A stretch of 64,000 bases of DNA from Streptomyces graminofaciens (GTDB lineage Bacteria > Actinomycetota > Actinomycetes > Streptomycetales > Streptomycetaceae), in NCBI RefSeq assembly GCF_030294945.1, contig NZ_AP018448.1, positions 6,850,001 to 6,914,000 on the forward strand. Direction: 5' to 3'. The notes beneath the pieces were generated by a model. That model had not been told where the DNA came from, searched no databases, and saw nothing but the letters and a program-made list of their open reading frames with translations. How positions within the stretch are numbered: position 1 is the first letter of the stretch; each line of letters begins with the position of its first letter. The position numbers were made by a program, and so were the translations under genes. Shown here piece after piece: positions 8,860-17,775 of the stretch.

Positions 8860-10416
8860 ATGGCACAGCAGCAGCGCTCTCAGGGCCCGTCCGACCCCGA
8901 GGCGACTGGCGGCGGAATGTCGGACGCGCCGGAGTTGTGGGGCAACGGCGGGCTTGTCGGTGACGGTCGGTACCGGCTGACGCACAGACTCGGCCGGGGC
9001 GGCATGGCCGAGGTGTTCGCGGCCGAGGACGTACGACTCGGCCGTACGGTCGCGGTCAAGCTGCTCCGCTCCGATCTCGCCGAGGACCCGATCTCCAAGG
9101 CCCGCTTCACGCGCGAGGCCCAGTCGGTGGCCGGCCTCAACCACCACTCGATCGTGGCGGTCTACGACTCCGGTGAGGACGTCGTGAACGGCATGTCCGT
9201 GCCGTACATCGTCATGGAGCTGGTCGAGGGCCGTACGATCCGCGATCTGCTGATCAACGCGGAGGCGCCGGGCCCCGAGCAGGCGCTGATCATCGTCTCC
9301 GGCGTCCTCGAAGCACTCGCCTACTCCCACCAGCACGGCATCGTGCACCGCGACATCAAGCCCGCCAACGTCATCATCACCGACAACGGCGCGGTGAAGG
9401 TGATGGACTTCGGCATCGCGCGCGCCCTGCACGGGGCGTCGACGACGATGACGCAGACCGGCATGGTCATGGGCACGCCCCAGTACCTCTCCCCTGAGCA
9501 GGCGCTCGGCAAGGCCGTCGACCACCGCTCCGACCTGTACGCGACGGGCTGCCTCCTCTACGAGCTGCTCGCGCTCAGGCCCCCGTTCATCGGCGAGACG
9601 CCGCTGTCGGTGGTCTACCAGCACGTCCAGGACATCCCGGTGCCGCCCTCCGAGGTCTCGGAGGGAGCGGCACCGCCGGAGCTCGACGGGCTCGTCATGC
9701 GCTCCCTCGCCAAGGACCCCGACGACCGCTTCCAGACCGCCGAGGAGATGCGCGGCCTGGTCCAGTACGGCCTGCAGATGCTGTACGACCAGGGCGCCCA
9801 CACCGGCACCTGGAACACCGGGCCGGTCGCGATGCACGAGGGCCGGCACACGCCGCCCGGAGGCATGTCCGGTACGACGGTCATGCCGCACCCCGGCGAG
9901 ATGGGCACCTCGCAGATCCCGCAGCCGATCATCCCGGGCTACGGCGGTGGCGGCCGTGACGACGGCGGCTTCGAGAACCACGGCAACCGCGGCAGCGGCC
10001 GCGGCAAGCTGTGGATCCTCGCGGTGCTCGCGGTGATCGCCATCGCGGCGGGCGTCGCCCTGGCGCTGAACCAGACTGGCGACAAGGGCACCGGCAACGA
10101 CACCACGAAGACGCCGACGGCCACACCGTCCAAGACCAAGGACGCCACCGAGTCCCCGAGCGACGAGGCGACCGACGAAGCCACCGAGGACAGCAGCGGC
10201 TCCAACGACGACTACTACACCCCGTCGTCCAAGCCGTCCCCGACCTGGACCCCCTCCGAGACGCAGACCGAGCCGTCGGACGAGCCGAGCGACCCGGACC
10301 CGACGACGGCGGCCCCGACCACGGAGGAGCCGACCGACGAGCCGACCGACGAGCCGACCGACGAGGGCGACGACAGCGGCGGCGGTCTGACGGTCGGCAG
10401 CGACGGCGGAGTGTGA
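8860..10416 (+). CDS. Membrane Ser/Thr protein kinase without PASTA domains
   Basis: A 518-residue Hanks kinase, paralogous to the divergent neighbour over the catalytic domain (about 33-300; glycine loop LGRGGMAEV, catalytic HRDIKPAN at about 162, DFG, and GTPQYLSPEQ in the activation/P+1 region). After a Gly-rich linker there is one TM helix (about 383-403, LWILAVLAVIAIAAGVALAL). The extracellular part (404-518) has no recognisable fold. It is a low-complexity Thr/Ser/Pro/Asp/Glu tail with DEPT repeats, suited to spanning the wall. It may sense or tether differently from its PASTA neighbour (inference). ATG 8860 is the first in-frame start. Confidence 0.9.
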   Translation: MAQQQRSQGPSDPEATGGGMSDAPELWGNGGLVGDGRYRLTHRLGRGGMAEVFAAEDVRLGRTVAVKLLRSDLAEDPISKARFTREAQSVAGLNHHSIVAVYDSGEDVVNGMSVPYIVMELVEGRTIRDLLINAEAPGPEQALIIVSGVLEALAYSHQHGIVHRDIKPANVIITDNGAVKVMDFGIARALHGASTTMTQTGMVMGTPQYLSPEQALGKAVDHRSDLYATGCLLYELLALRPPFIGETPLSVVYQHVQDIPVPPSEVSEGAAPPELDGLVMRSLAKDPDDRFQTAEEMRGLVQYGLQMLYDQGAHTGTWNTGPVAMHEGRHTPPGGMSGTTVMPHPGEMGTSQIPQPIIPGYGGGGRDDGGFENHGNRGSGRGKLWILAVLAVIAIAAGVALALNQTGDKGTGNDTTKTPTATPSKTKDATESPSDEATDEATEDSSGSNDDYYTPSSKPSPTWTPSETQTEPSDEPSDPDPTTAAPTTEEPTDEPTDEPTDEGDDSGGGLTVGSDGGV

Positions 10417-10421
10417 CTCAG

Positions 10422-10444
10422 GAGGGTCCCCTCGCGGGACCCTC
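10422..10444. terminator. Bidirectional terminator hairpin
   Basis: GAGGGTCCC / GGGACCCTC form a perfect 9-bp stem around a 5-nt loop just after the kinase stop, and between that gene and a convergent one. Confidence 0.75.
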
Positions 10445-10510
10445 TCGCTCTGCCCGCGACCCTTCACCCCCGAGACCGGTTACCCCGCGGGCGTTCACCC
10501 CCGAGACCGT

Positions 10511-11545
10511 TCACTCCACGAACGCCTCGCACACCGCGTCGTACTCCCGTGTCCACCACACCACCAGCGCCGAGGCCGCCGGGAACTGCGGATCGGCGCG
10601 GGTGTCGCCGCGCTCGTAGTGCCAGCGCAGCATCCAGAAGTCGTTGAGCCGCTCCCACCAGACCCGGTGCACGGCGGCGGCCAGTTCGGAGGACGTGGCG
10701 CCCGCCGCGCGGCGGTACGCGCGGGCGTACGCCCGTACCTTCGGCAGATCCAGGGCGCCGACGGGCCGGACGAAGAAGATCAGGCCCGCGCGGACCGCCT
10801 CCTCCGCCCGGGGCTGCACACCGAGCCGGTCCCAGTCGACGATCGCGGCGGGCACGTCGGGCGCGTCGTCCCGGTAGAGCACGTTGAACGGATGGAAGTC
10901 CCCGTGCACCCAGCCCACGGGACCGCCCCGGGGCGGGCGCCGGTCCGCGTGCCGGCGCAGCAGCGCGCGCCGTTCCAGCAGCCGGTGCCGGGCGAGCGCG
11001 TCGAAGGCGTCGGACGGCCGGTGCCGGCGCACCCGGCCGAGCAGGTCGTCGATGAGGGCGAACGTGTCGTTCGGATCGGCGCTCCTCGGGGGCGCCTGTC
11101 GTCGCCGCGCGGGCATCACCCGCTCCAGGGACGCGTGGACGACGCCGAGCAGCGCCCCGAGGCGGGCGCACTGCCCCGTGGTGAGCTGCCCGCCGTGCCG
11201 GTGCCGTCCGTCGACCCACGGGTGCAGGGCGTACGCGTGGCCGCCGACCACCGCGACCGTACGCCCGTCGTGTCCGGCCAGCGGCGGGGCCACCGGTACG
11301 CCCAGGTCGGCCAGGCGCTGGGTGGCCCGGTGCTGGCGGGCGATGGCGGTCGGGTGGGCGGTCTCGGGGTCGAAGTGGTGCTTGAGGAAGTACCGGCCCC
11401 GGGTCGTGGAGAGCCGGTAGCCGCGGTTGAGCAGCCCCTCGACGACGGGTTCACAGGCCACCGCCGACCCGGCGGCGTACCGCTTGAGGAGGGGGCCGAG
11501 AGGGGTCGCGTGGAGCACGACCGGTGGTACAGATGAGCGCGGCAC
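10511..11545 (-). CDS. Phosphotransferase/APH-fold kinase family protein
   Basis: A protein of about 344 residues with the aminoglycoside phosphotransferase/choline kinase fold. The catalytic loop VHGDFHPFNVLY and the metal-binding IVDWDRLG are both present, preceded by a divergent N-lobe (GRYFLKHH). The substrate is unknown; small hydroxylated metabolites are typical. I take the GTG at 11545 (VPRSSVPPVVLH): a TAACAT -10-like box lies about 7 nt upstream and there is no Shine-Dalgarno sequence, so the message could be leaderless. The frame remains open to 11587. Confidence 0.8.
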   Translation of the reverse strand: MPRSSVPPVVLHATPLGPLLKRYAAGSAVACEPVVEGLLNRGYRLSTTRGRYFLKHHFDPETAHPTAIARQHRATQRLADLGVPVAPPLAGHDGRTVAVVGGHAYALHPWVDGRHRHGGQLTTGQCARLGALLGVVHASLERVMPARRRQAPPRSADPNDTFALIDDLLGRVRRHRPSDAFDALARHRLLERRALLRRHADRRPPRGGPVGWVHGDFHPFNVLYRDDAPDVPAAIVDWDRLGVQPRAEEAVRAGLIFFVRPVGALDLPKVRAYARAYRRAAGATSSELAAAVHRVWWERLNDFWMLRWHYERGDTRADPQFPAASALVVWWTREYDAVCEAFVE

Positions 11546-11587
11546 GCGCCAGATGTTAGGGCAACCGCCGAGTCGCTGACCTCGCAC

Positions 11588-12003
11588 CTGTCACGGACAG
11601 TCGTTACCGATCACAGAGTGGCGTGTCGATCGGCCAAGTGGCCGGAAAAGGCCGCCCTGGCGAACTCTTCCCGAGGCCGGGGTGGCCGGGATAACGTGCC
11701 CGTGTTCCGGCCCCCTGTCAGGCTGTAACCAGTGCTGTGACCAGCGACTGTTCCCGACCGAACGCGAGGTACTAGGAGTTCCAAGTAGAAAGTACTTGGA
11801 AATCCAAGGAAAAACGCAGGTCAGGAGGGGTTTCACAGGAATGTGGAGCACTGGGTAACGTGCCTCGTGCAGGGCGCTCGCCGGGGCACCTGTCACGTCT
11901 GTTCCCGGCCAAGGGCACCCACCCCGTGCACGGGTCACCGGGACCAGACGAGCCGCACTGGTCTTCCGGCGACCCCGGGGGCCGGACCGACGGAGGAGCA
12001 CAC
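11588..12003. other. Regulatory region upstream of the bkd operon
   Basis: About 416 bp with no supportable gene. It contains an AT-richer tract with nested palindromes at 11779-11809, annotated separately. A frame fused to the E1-alpha gene extends to 11860, but it lacks a ribosome site and family similarity. Confidence 0.6.
11779..11809. promoter_or_regulatory. Nested palindromic operator upstream of bkdA
   Basis: A perfect 9-bp inverted repeat, TTCCAAGTA (11779-11787) and TACTTGGAA (11793-11801), has a 5-nt centre. The right arm also forms a second palindrome, CTTGGA-AA-TCCAAG (11795-11808). Three TCCAAG-type half-sites are therefore phased over 30 bp about 200 bp upstream of the E1-alpha start. 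The AT-richness and perfect symmetry stand out. Lrp/AsnC-type BkdR regulators control bkd operons in other bacteria; assignment to such a protein is inference. Confidence 0.6.
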
Positions 12004-13209
12004 GTGACCGTGGAGAGCACTGCCGCGCGCAAGCCGCGACGCAGCGCCGCAGGCAAGGCCGGCACCACCGGCGCCAAGCGCACCACTGCCGCCAAGAGGC
12101 CGCAGAGCACAGAGCCCGAACTCGTCCAGCTGCTGACGCCCGAGGGCAAACGCGTGAAGAACGCGCAGACCGCCGCGTACGACGCGTACGTCGCCGACAT
12201 CACCCCCGACGAGCTGCGCGGCCTGTACCGCGACATGGTGCTCACCCGTCGTTTCGACGCCGAGGCCACCTCTTTGCAGCGCCAGGGCGAGCTGGGGCTG
12301 TGGGCTTCGCTGCTCGGCCAGGAGGCCGCGCAGATCGGCTCGGGCCGGGCCACCCGCGAGGACGACTACGTCTTCCCGACCTACCGCGAGCACGGCGTCG
12401 CCTGGTGCCGGGGCGTCGACCCGACCAACCTGCTGGGCATGTTCCGCGGCGTGAACAACGGTGGCTGGGACCCGAACAGCAACAACTTCCACCTCTACAC
12501 GATCGTCATCGGCTCCCAGGCGCTGCACGCCACGGGCTACGCCATGGGCATCACCAAGGACGGCGCCGACTCGGCGGTCATCGCCTACTTCGGTGACGGC
12601 GCCTCCAGCCAGGGCGACGTCGCGGAGGCGTTCACCTTCTCCGCGGTCTACAACGCGCCCGTCGTGTTCTTCTGCCAGAACAACCAGTGGGCCATCTCCG
12701 AGCCCACCGAGAAGCAGACCCGCGTCCCGCTCTACCAGCGCGCGCAGGGCTTCGGCTTCCCCGGCGTCCGCGTCGACGGCAACGACGTGCTCGCCTGCCT
12801 CGCGGTCACCAAGTGGGCGCTGGAGCGGGCCCGCGGCGGCGAGGGCCCGACCCTCGTCGAGGCGTACACCTACCGCATGGGCGCGCACACCACCTCCGAC
12901 GACCCGACCCGCTACCGCCACGACGACGAGCGGGTGGCCTGGGAGGCCAAGGACCCGATCGCGCGCCTGCGCAGCTACCTCGAGAACGAAACGGACACGA
13001 ACGAGGGATTCTTCGCGGAACTAGAGGCCGAGAGCGAGGCGTTGGGAAGGCGAGTGCGCGAAGTGGTGCGTGCCATGCCGGACCCGGACCACTTCGCCAT
13101 CTTCGAGAACGCGTACGCGGACGGACACGCGCTCGTGGACGAGGAGCGCGCCCAGTTCGCGGCGTACCAGGCGTCGTTCGCCGACACGGACGAAGAGGAG
13201 GGCAAGTAA
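12004..13209 (+). CDS. bkdA: Branched-chain 2-oxoacid dehydrogenase E1 alpha subunit
   Basis: A 401-residue thiamine-diphosphate-dependent E1 alpha subunit. The TPP motif runs from GDGASSQGD (about 197) to CQNNQWAIS, and the phosphorylation-loop-like GAHTTSDDPTRYR segment is present. With E1 beta it decarboxylates 2-oxoacids derived from Val, Leu and Ile and acylates E2, giving isobutyryl-, isovaleryl- and 2-methylbutyryl-CoA, the primers for branched fatty acids and many polyketides. GTG 12004 is preceded by GGAGGAG at the right distance. A Lys/Arg/Ala-rich N-terminal tail of about 35 residues precedes the fold. A pyruvate-type substrate is less likely. Confidence 0.93.
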   Translation: MTVESTAARKPRRSAAGKAGTTGAKRTTAAKRPQSTEPELVQLLTPEGKRVKNAQTAAYDAYVADITPDELRGLYRDMVLTRRFDAEATSLQRQGELGLWASLLGQEAAQIGSGRATREDDYVFPTYREHGVAWCRGVDPTNLLGMFRGVNNGGWDPNSNNFHLYTIVIGSQALHATGYAMGITKDGADSAVIAYFGDGASSQGDVAEAFTFSAVYNAPVVFFCQNNQWAISEPTEKQTRVPLYQRAQGFGFPGVRVDGNDVLACLAVTKWALERARGGEGPTLVEAYTYRMGAHTTSDDPTRYRHDDERVAWEAKDPIARLRSYLENETDTNEGFFAELEAESEALGRRVREVVRAMPDPDHFAIFENAYADGHALVDEERAQFAAYQASFADTDEEEGK

Positions 13210-13212
13210 GCG

Positions 13213-14232
13213 ATGACCGCACAGACAGCCGCCGTGCAGACGGCGGGTCAGTCCGCCGTGAAGAACATGGCGATCGCCAAGGCGATCAACGAATCGCTGC
13301 GCAAGGCCCTCGAAACCGACCCCAAGGTCCTCGTCATGGGTGAGGACGTCGGCAAGCTCGGCGGTGTCTTCCGGGTGACGGACGGCCTCCAGAAGGACTT
13401 CGGCGAGGACCGCGTCATCGACACCCCGCTCGCCGAGTCGGGCATCGTCGGCACGGCCATCGGCCTGGCCCTGCGCGGCTACCGCCCGGTGGTCGAGATC
13501 CAGTTCGACGGTTTCGTCTTCCCCGCGTACGACCAGATCGTCACCCAGCTCGCGAAGATGCACGCCCGCTCACTGGGCAAGGTCAAGCTCCCCGTCGTCG
13601 TCCGGATCCCGTACGGCGGCGGCATCGGCGCGGTCGAGCACCACTCGGAGTCCCCGGAGGCGCTGTTCGCGCATGTGGCGGGCCTGAAGATCGTCTCCCC
13701 GTCCAACGCGTCGGACGCCTACTGGATGATGCAGCAGGCCATCCAGAGCGACGACCCGGTGATCTTCTTCGAGCCGAAGCGCCGCTACTGGGACAAGGCC
13801 GAGGTCAACGCTGACGCGATCCCCGGCCCGCTGCACAAGGCGAAGGTCGTCCGGGAGGGCACGGACCTCACGCTCGTCGCGTACGGCCCGATGGTGAAGC
13901 TCTGCCAGGAGGTCGCCGACGCGGCGGCCGAGGAAGGCAGGTCCCTGGAGGTCCTGGACCTCAGGTCCGTCTCTCCGCTGGACTTCGACTCGATCCAGGC
14001 CTCGGTGGAGAAGACCCGCCGCCTGGTCGTCGTCCATGAGGCCCCGGTGTTCTTCGGCTCGGGCGCGGAGATCGCCGCCCGGATCACGGAGCGCTGCTTC
14101 TACCACCTGGAGGCCCCGGTGCTCAGGGTCGGCGGCTATCACGCCCCGTACCCACCGGCGCGCCTGGAGGAGGAGTACCTCCCGGGTCTGGACCGGGTGC
14201 TCGACGCCGTCGACCGCTCGCTGGCGTACTGA
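13213..14232 (+). CDS. bkdB: Branched-chain 2-oxoacid dehydrogenase E1 beta subunit
   Basis: A 339-residue transketolase-like beta subunit. Features include MGEDVGKLGGVFRVTDGL, the DTPLAESGIVG segment, IPYGGGIGAVEHHSESPE, and a C-terminal transketolase_C domain ending at YHAPYPPARLEEEYLPGLDR. It forms the alpha2beta2 E1 with the upstream gene, 3 bp away; GGAGGGC lies just before ATG 13213. The glycine-rich IPYGGG loop with GAVEHHS fits 2-oxoacid (bkd/pdh) beta chains. Confidence 0.93.
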   Translation: MTAQTAAVQTAGQSAVKNMAIAKAINESLRKALETDPKVLVMGEDVGKLGGVFRVTDGLQKDFGEDRVIDTPLAESGIVGTAIGLALRGYRPVVEIQFDGFVFPAYDQIVTQLAKMHARSLGKVKLPVVVRIPYGGGIGAVEHHSESPEALFAHVAGLKIVSPSNASDAYWMMQQAIQSDDPVIFFEPKRRYWDKAEVNADAIPGPLHKAKVVREGTDLTLVAYGPMVKLCQEVADAAAEEGRSLEVLDLRSVSPLDFDSIQASVEKTRRLVVVHEAPVFFGSGAEIAARITERCFYHLEAPVLRVGGYHAPYPPARLEEEYLPGLDRVLDAVDRSLAY

Positions 14233-14243
14233 GGGAGAGGTCC

Positions 14244-15677
14244 GTGACGACGATGACAGACACGTCCGTTCGCGAGTTCAAGATGCCCGACGTGGGCGAG
14301 GGACTCACCGAGGCCGAGATCCTCAAGTGGTACGTCCAGCCCGGTGACACGGTCACCGACGGCCAGGTCGTCTGCGAGGTCGAGACGGCGAAGGCCGCCG
14401 TCGAACTGCCCATCCCCTACGACGGTGTCGTGCGCGAGTTGCACTTCCCCGAGGGCACGACGGTGGACGTGGGCACGTCCATCATCGCGGTGGCCGTGGC
14501 AGGGGGCGCCGCCCCCGTACCGGTCGAGGAGGCGGCTCCCGCGAAGCCGGCGGCCGCGCCCAGGGGAGAGCCCAAGCCCGCCCCGGCCAAGACCCAGGGC
14601 CGCACGCCGGTCCTCGTCGGGTACGGCGTCGCCGAGTCCTCCACGAAGCGCCGCCCGCGCAAGGGAGTTCCGGCCGTCGCGGCCCCCGCGGAGGAAACGC
14701 TGTACGGGGCCACCGCGCTCCAGGGCATCCAGGGCGAGCTGAACGGACACGGGGCGGTTCTGCAGCAGCGCCCCCTCGCGAAGCCGCCGGTGCGCAAGCT
14801 GGCCAAGGACCTCGGGGTGGACCTCGCGACGGTCACCCCGTCCGGCCCGGACGGCATCATCACGCGCGAGGACGTGCACGCGGCGGCGACCCCCGCCTCC
14901 GTGGAAGCTCCGGTCCCGGCGGCCGTCCCCGTGCAGGCCCCGGCGCCCGTGGTGTCGTACGACGGCGCGCGGGAGACCCGGATCCCGATCAAGGGTGTCC
15001 GCAAGGCGACGGCGGCGGCGATGGTCGGCTCGGCGTTCACGGCGCCGCATGTCACGGAGTTCGTGACGATCGACGTGACGCGCACGCTGAAGCTGGTCGA
15101 GGAACTGAAGCAGGCCCCCGAGAACTACGGGATGCAGGGCCTGCGGGTGAACCCGCTCCTGCTGATCGCCAAGGCCCTGCTGGTCGCCATCAGGCGCAAC
15201 CCGGACATCAACGCGTCCTGGGACGAGGCGAGCCAGGAGATCGTGGTCAAGCACTATGTGAACCTGGGCATCGCGGCGGCCACCCCGCGCGGTCTGATCG
15301 TGCCGAACATCAAGGACGCGCACGCCAAGACGCTGCCGCAGCTGGCCGAGTCCCTCGGGGAGCTGGTGTCCACGGCGAAGGAGGGCCGGACCTCGCCGGC
15401 GGCCATGCAGGGCGGCACGGTGACCATCACCAACGTCGGCGTCTTCGGCATCGACACGGGCACGCCGATTCTCAACCCCGGTGAGTCGGCGATCCTGGCG
15501 GTCGGCGCGATCAGGCTCCAGCCGTGGGTCCACAAGGGCAAGGTCAAGCCCCGCCAGGTCACCACCCTGGCGCTGAGCTTCGACCACCGACTGGTGGACG
15601 GGGAGTTGGGCTCCAAGGTGCTGGGGGATGTGGCGGCGATTCTGGAGCAGCCGAAGAGGTTGATCACTTGGGCGTGA
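14244..15677 (+). CDS. bkdC: Branched-chain 2-oxoacid dehydrogenase E2 (lipoyl acyltransferase)
   Basis: A 477-residue E2 with one N-terminal lipoyl domain (lipoylated Lys at about 49 in EVETAKAAVE), an Ala/Pro linker, a peripheral subunit-binding domain (about 183-214, RKLAKDLGVDLATV to GIITREDVHAA), and a catalytic acyltransferase domain ending in the active-site motif DHRLVDG at about 445-451. It transfers the branched acyl group to CoA. It is the last gene of the operon, 11 bp after E1 beta. No E3 lies nearby, so lipoamide dehydrogenase must come from elsewhere. GTG 14244 is favoured by GGGAG upstream; ATG 14253 is possible. Confidence 0.93.
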   Translation: MTTMTDTSVREFKMPDVGEGLTEAEILKWYVQPGDTVTDGQVVCEVETAKAAVELPIPYDGVVRELHFPEGTTVDVGTSIIAVAVAGGAAPVPVEEAAPAKPAAAPRGEPKPAPAKTQGRTPVLVGYGVAESSTKRRPRKGVPAVAAPAEETLYGATALQGIQGELNGHGAVLQQRPLAKPPVRKLAKDLGVDLATVTPSGPDGIITREDVHAAATPASVEAPVPAAVPVQAPAPVVSYDGARETRIPIKGVRKATAAAMVGSAFTAPHVTEFVTIDVTRTLKLVEELKQAPENYGMQGLRVNPLLLIAKALLVAIRRNPDINASWDEASQEIVVKHYVNLGIAAATPRGLIVPNIKDAHAKTLPQLAESLGELVSTAKEGRTSPAAMQGGTVTITNVGVFGIDTGTPILNPGESAILAVGAIRLQPWVHKGKVKPRQVTTLALSFDHRLVDGELGSKVLGDVAAILEQPKRLITWA

Positions 15678-15703
15678 GGCCCTCGGCCGGATAGGCTCAG
15701 CCC

Positions 15704-15744
15704 GAAGGGGTCGGTCGCAAATTCGTCTTGCGACCGACCCCTTC
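15704..15744. terminator. Strong terminator after the bkd operon
   Basis: A perfect 17-bp stem (15704-15720 with 15728-15744) with a 7-nt loop, between the converging bkdC and BRO-N genes; among the longest perfect stems in the window. Confidence 0.9.
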
Positions 15745-15768
15745 TGCTGTGGCCTTGTTTGGTTCTTG

Positions 15769-16731
15769 TCAGCGCTGGTTGAGCACGTACACGGGCGCCC
15801 CGTCCTCCGCCGCCCCCTGAGGACGGATGCAGGCGTGCTTGCGCAGCAGCCGGAGACACTCGTTGACGCGGTGCACCGACAGCCCCGTACGGGCGGCGAT
15901 CGCCTCCAACGGTTGACGCAGCTCACCCTCCTCGACGAGCACCGGGGCGATCACCACGGCGACCGTCCATACGTCCGCCGTCACGGACAGCCGCTCCCGC
16001 CAGTCGGCCAGCACGGCCTCGGTGGTCGGACGTGCTGAGAACGCGGTGTCGGTGGGTGTCGGCCGGTCGACAGCCAGGACGTCGAGCCTGTTCGCGATGC
16101 GTTCCATGGCCTGGGCGATGGCTTGCTGGGCGGTGAGCGTTTGCCGTTGCATATCAACCATGTCCCTTTGCAGGGCAAGTGATTCATGCTGGGCGGCGGC
16201 GAGCTGCTCGTCCGCCTGGAGGTTGCGCTCCTCCAGCCGGACGATGGCCTCGGCGACCTGCTCGGGCATGGCGTAGGCGACGGGCGCGCCCGGCTCGGAG
16301 GGTTGTACCTCGGCCTCCTCAAGGGTGTAGGAGCCCTCGCGCTGAATGGTCTCGATCACCTCGGCGACCCACTGTTTGAAGGGGGCGCATTCAGGTTTGG
16401 TGCAGGCGCTGACGAGCAGGATCAGACCCTGGAGATCGATGAGATTCAGGTCTCGACGCCACTCTCGACCTGCGGGAACGCTGAGACCGTAACCTCCAGT
16501 TAGGGTCTCAAGAATTTCTCGATGGCCCTCCGGGACATGGTCGGAGAGAGCCTTCTGCGTGTTGGTGTGCCCCAACTTCTTGCAGACATCCACCGCCGGA
16601 AACCAGTGGGTCCCGTCAGGCATGGTGAGCCGACGGACCCGGGCTCCGGTGGCCGCGTAGACGAAGTCTCCGGCGTCGATCGCGTCCTGCTGTGTGCGCG
16701 GGTCGGGCTGGTGCTTGCTGGGTTCGATCAT
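15769..16731 (-). CDS. BRO-N domain protein (phage antirepressor-like)
   Basis: A 320-residue protein. The N-terminal half (about 20-130) matches the BRO/antirepressor fold: FVYAATGARVRRLTMPDG, WFPAVDVCKKLGHTN, DLNLIDLQGLILLVSACTKPE and FKQWVAEVIETIQREGSY. A helical, Gln-rich region follows (about 140-220, likely coiled coil), then a C-terminal winged-helix-like segment. Such proteins are common in phages and, as chromosomal paralogues, in Streptomyces; the DNA target is unknown. ATG 16731 has a good GGAGGTGG site; the upstream extension to 16791 is discarded. It stands alone, with no phage genes around it. Confidence 0.85.
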   Translation of the reverse strand: MIEPSKHQPDPRTQQDAIDAGDFVYAATGARVRRLTMPDGTHWFPAVDVCKKLGHTNTQKALSDHVPEGHREILETLTGGYGLSVPAGREWRRDLNLIDLQGLILLVSACTKPECAPFKQWVAEVIETIQREGSYTLEEAEVQPSEPGAPVAYAMPEQVAEAIVRLEERNLQADEQLAAAQHESLALQRDMVDMQRQTLTAQQAIAQAMERIANRLDVLAVDRPTPTDTAFSARPTTEAVLADWRERLSVTADVWTVAVVIAPVLVEEGELRQPLEAIAARTGLSVHRVNECLRLLRKHACIRPQGAAEDGAPVYVLNQR

Positions 16732-16848
16732 CTGAACCACCTCCGTCCTGGAACGTAGGGCGGAGCAAATCGAATATGCCAGCCAGCTCAACGATGTTCA
16801 CTATTGCGAGCGAAGCTTGTCTGTTCGGCTTGCGGCGCAATGACAAGG

Positions 16849-16878
16849 GGGCCACCGCTGATGAGCGGTGGCCCCCTG
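16849..16878 (-). terminator. Terminator after the D,D-carboxypeptidase gene
   Basis: A perfect 13-bp stem GGGGGCCACCGCT / AGCGGTGGCCCCC with a 4-nt loop, starting about 22 bp downstream of the carboxypeptidase stop on the minus strand. Confidence 0.85.
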
Positions 16879-16899
16879 CGCGTAGGCGTGCCGGAGAGG

Positions 16900-17775
16900 T
16901 CAGACCTGCCAGCCGTAGTTCAGCAGCTTCTTCGCGTCGACCGCGCGGTTGTCGATCGTCGAGGACGCGAGGACCGTGCCGATGAGGGTCTTGCCGTTGC
17001 GGGTGGCGGCGAAGACCAGGCAGAACTTGGACTCCGGGCCCGAGCCGGTCTTCACACCGATGGTGCCGCTGTAGGAGCCCAGCAGCGGGTTGGTGTTGGT
17101 CCATGCGCCCATCGTGCGGGTGGCGCCGGTCTTCGTGATCGTCTTCGCCGTGTACGACTTCGTCTTCACGACCGCCTTGAAGTTGCCGTTCTTCATCGCG
17201 GCGCTGGCGAGCTTCGTCAGGTCCTTGGCCGTCGAGTAGTTGTTGCCGTTGCCGATGCCGTCGAACGAGTCGAAGTGCGTGTTCGTCAGGCCGAGGCTGC
17301 TGGCCTTCTTGTTCATCTTGGAGATGAACGACTTCACGCGGGCGGATCGGGTCGAGCCCGAGCCGTACGTGTCGGCCAGCGCGTACGCCGCGTCGCAGCC
17401 GGACGGCAGCATCAACCCGTACAGCAGCTGACGGACGGTGACCTTGTCGCCGACGATCAGCTTGGCGTTGGAGGCGTAGTTGTTGGCGACGATGTAGTCG
17501 CTGTACGCCTTCTGGATCGTGACCTTCTTGTCCAGGTTCAGGTTCGACTGGCTGAGCACGACCAGCGCGGTCATGATCTTGGTGGTCGAGCCGGTGGAGA
17601 GCTTCTTCGTCGAGTTCTTGGTGAACAGGCTCTTGCCCGAGCCGTTGTTCATCACGTAGCCGCCGACGGCGGTGATCGTCGGCTTCGCGACGGCGGCCTG
17701 CGCCGGCGCGGAGCCGAGGACTCCGGTGGCGATCATCGCGCCGGTGGTCACGACGACAGCGGCGGCTCTGCGCAC
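16900..17775 (-). CDS. Secreted D-alanyl-D-alanine carboxypeptidase (S11 family)
   Basis: A 291-residue low-molecular-weight penicillin-binding protein that trims D-Ala from peptidoglycan stem peptides. The GTG at 17775 follows AAAGGG and gives a Sec signal peptide (VRRAAAVVVTTGAMIATGVLG, cleavage after AQA). S11 motifs are all seen: STTK (serine nucleophile at about 62), SGC at about 125 in place of the common SGN, and KTGS at about 241. The mature part is unusually Lys/Ser/Thr/Asn-rich, as expected for a wall-exposed basic protein. A longer frame starting at 17937 or 17868 lacks a signal-peptide layout. Confidence 0.92.
   Translation of the reverse strand: MRRAAAVVVTTGAMIATGVLGSAPAQAAVAKPTITAVGGYVMNNGSGKSLFTKNSTKKLSTGSTTKIMTALVVLSQSNLNLDKKVTIQKAYSDYIVANNYASNAKLIVGDKVTVRQLLYGLMLPSGCDAAYALADTYGSGSTRSARVKSFISKMNKKASSLGLTNTHFDSFDGIGNGNNYSTAKDLTKLASAAMKNGNFKAVVKTKSYTAKTITKTGATRTMGAWTNTNPLLGSYSGTIGVKTGSGPESKFCLVFAATRNGKTLIGTVLASSTIDNRAVDAKKLLNYGWQV

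Noticed and set aside
15704..15744. Attachment site or riboswitch reading of the 17-bp stem
   Set aside because: It has simple terminator geometry between two convergent genes, and no integrase lies near it.
15769..16731. Prophage remnant around the BRO-N gene
   Set aside because: No integrase, attachment repeats or phage genes accompany it, and the neighbours are core genes.
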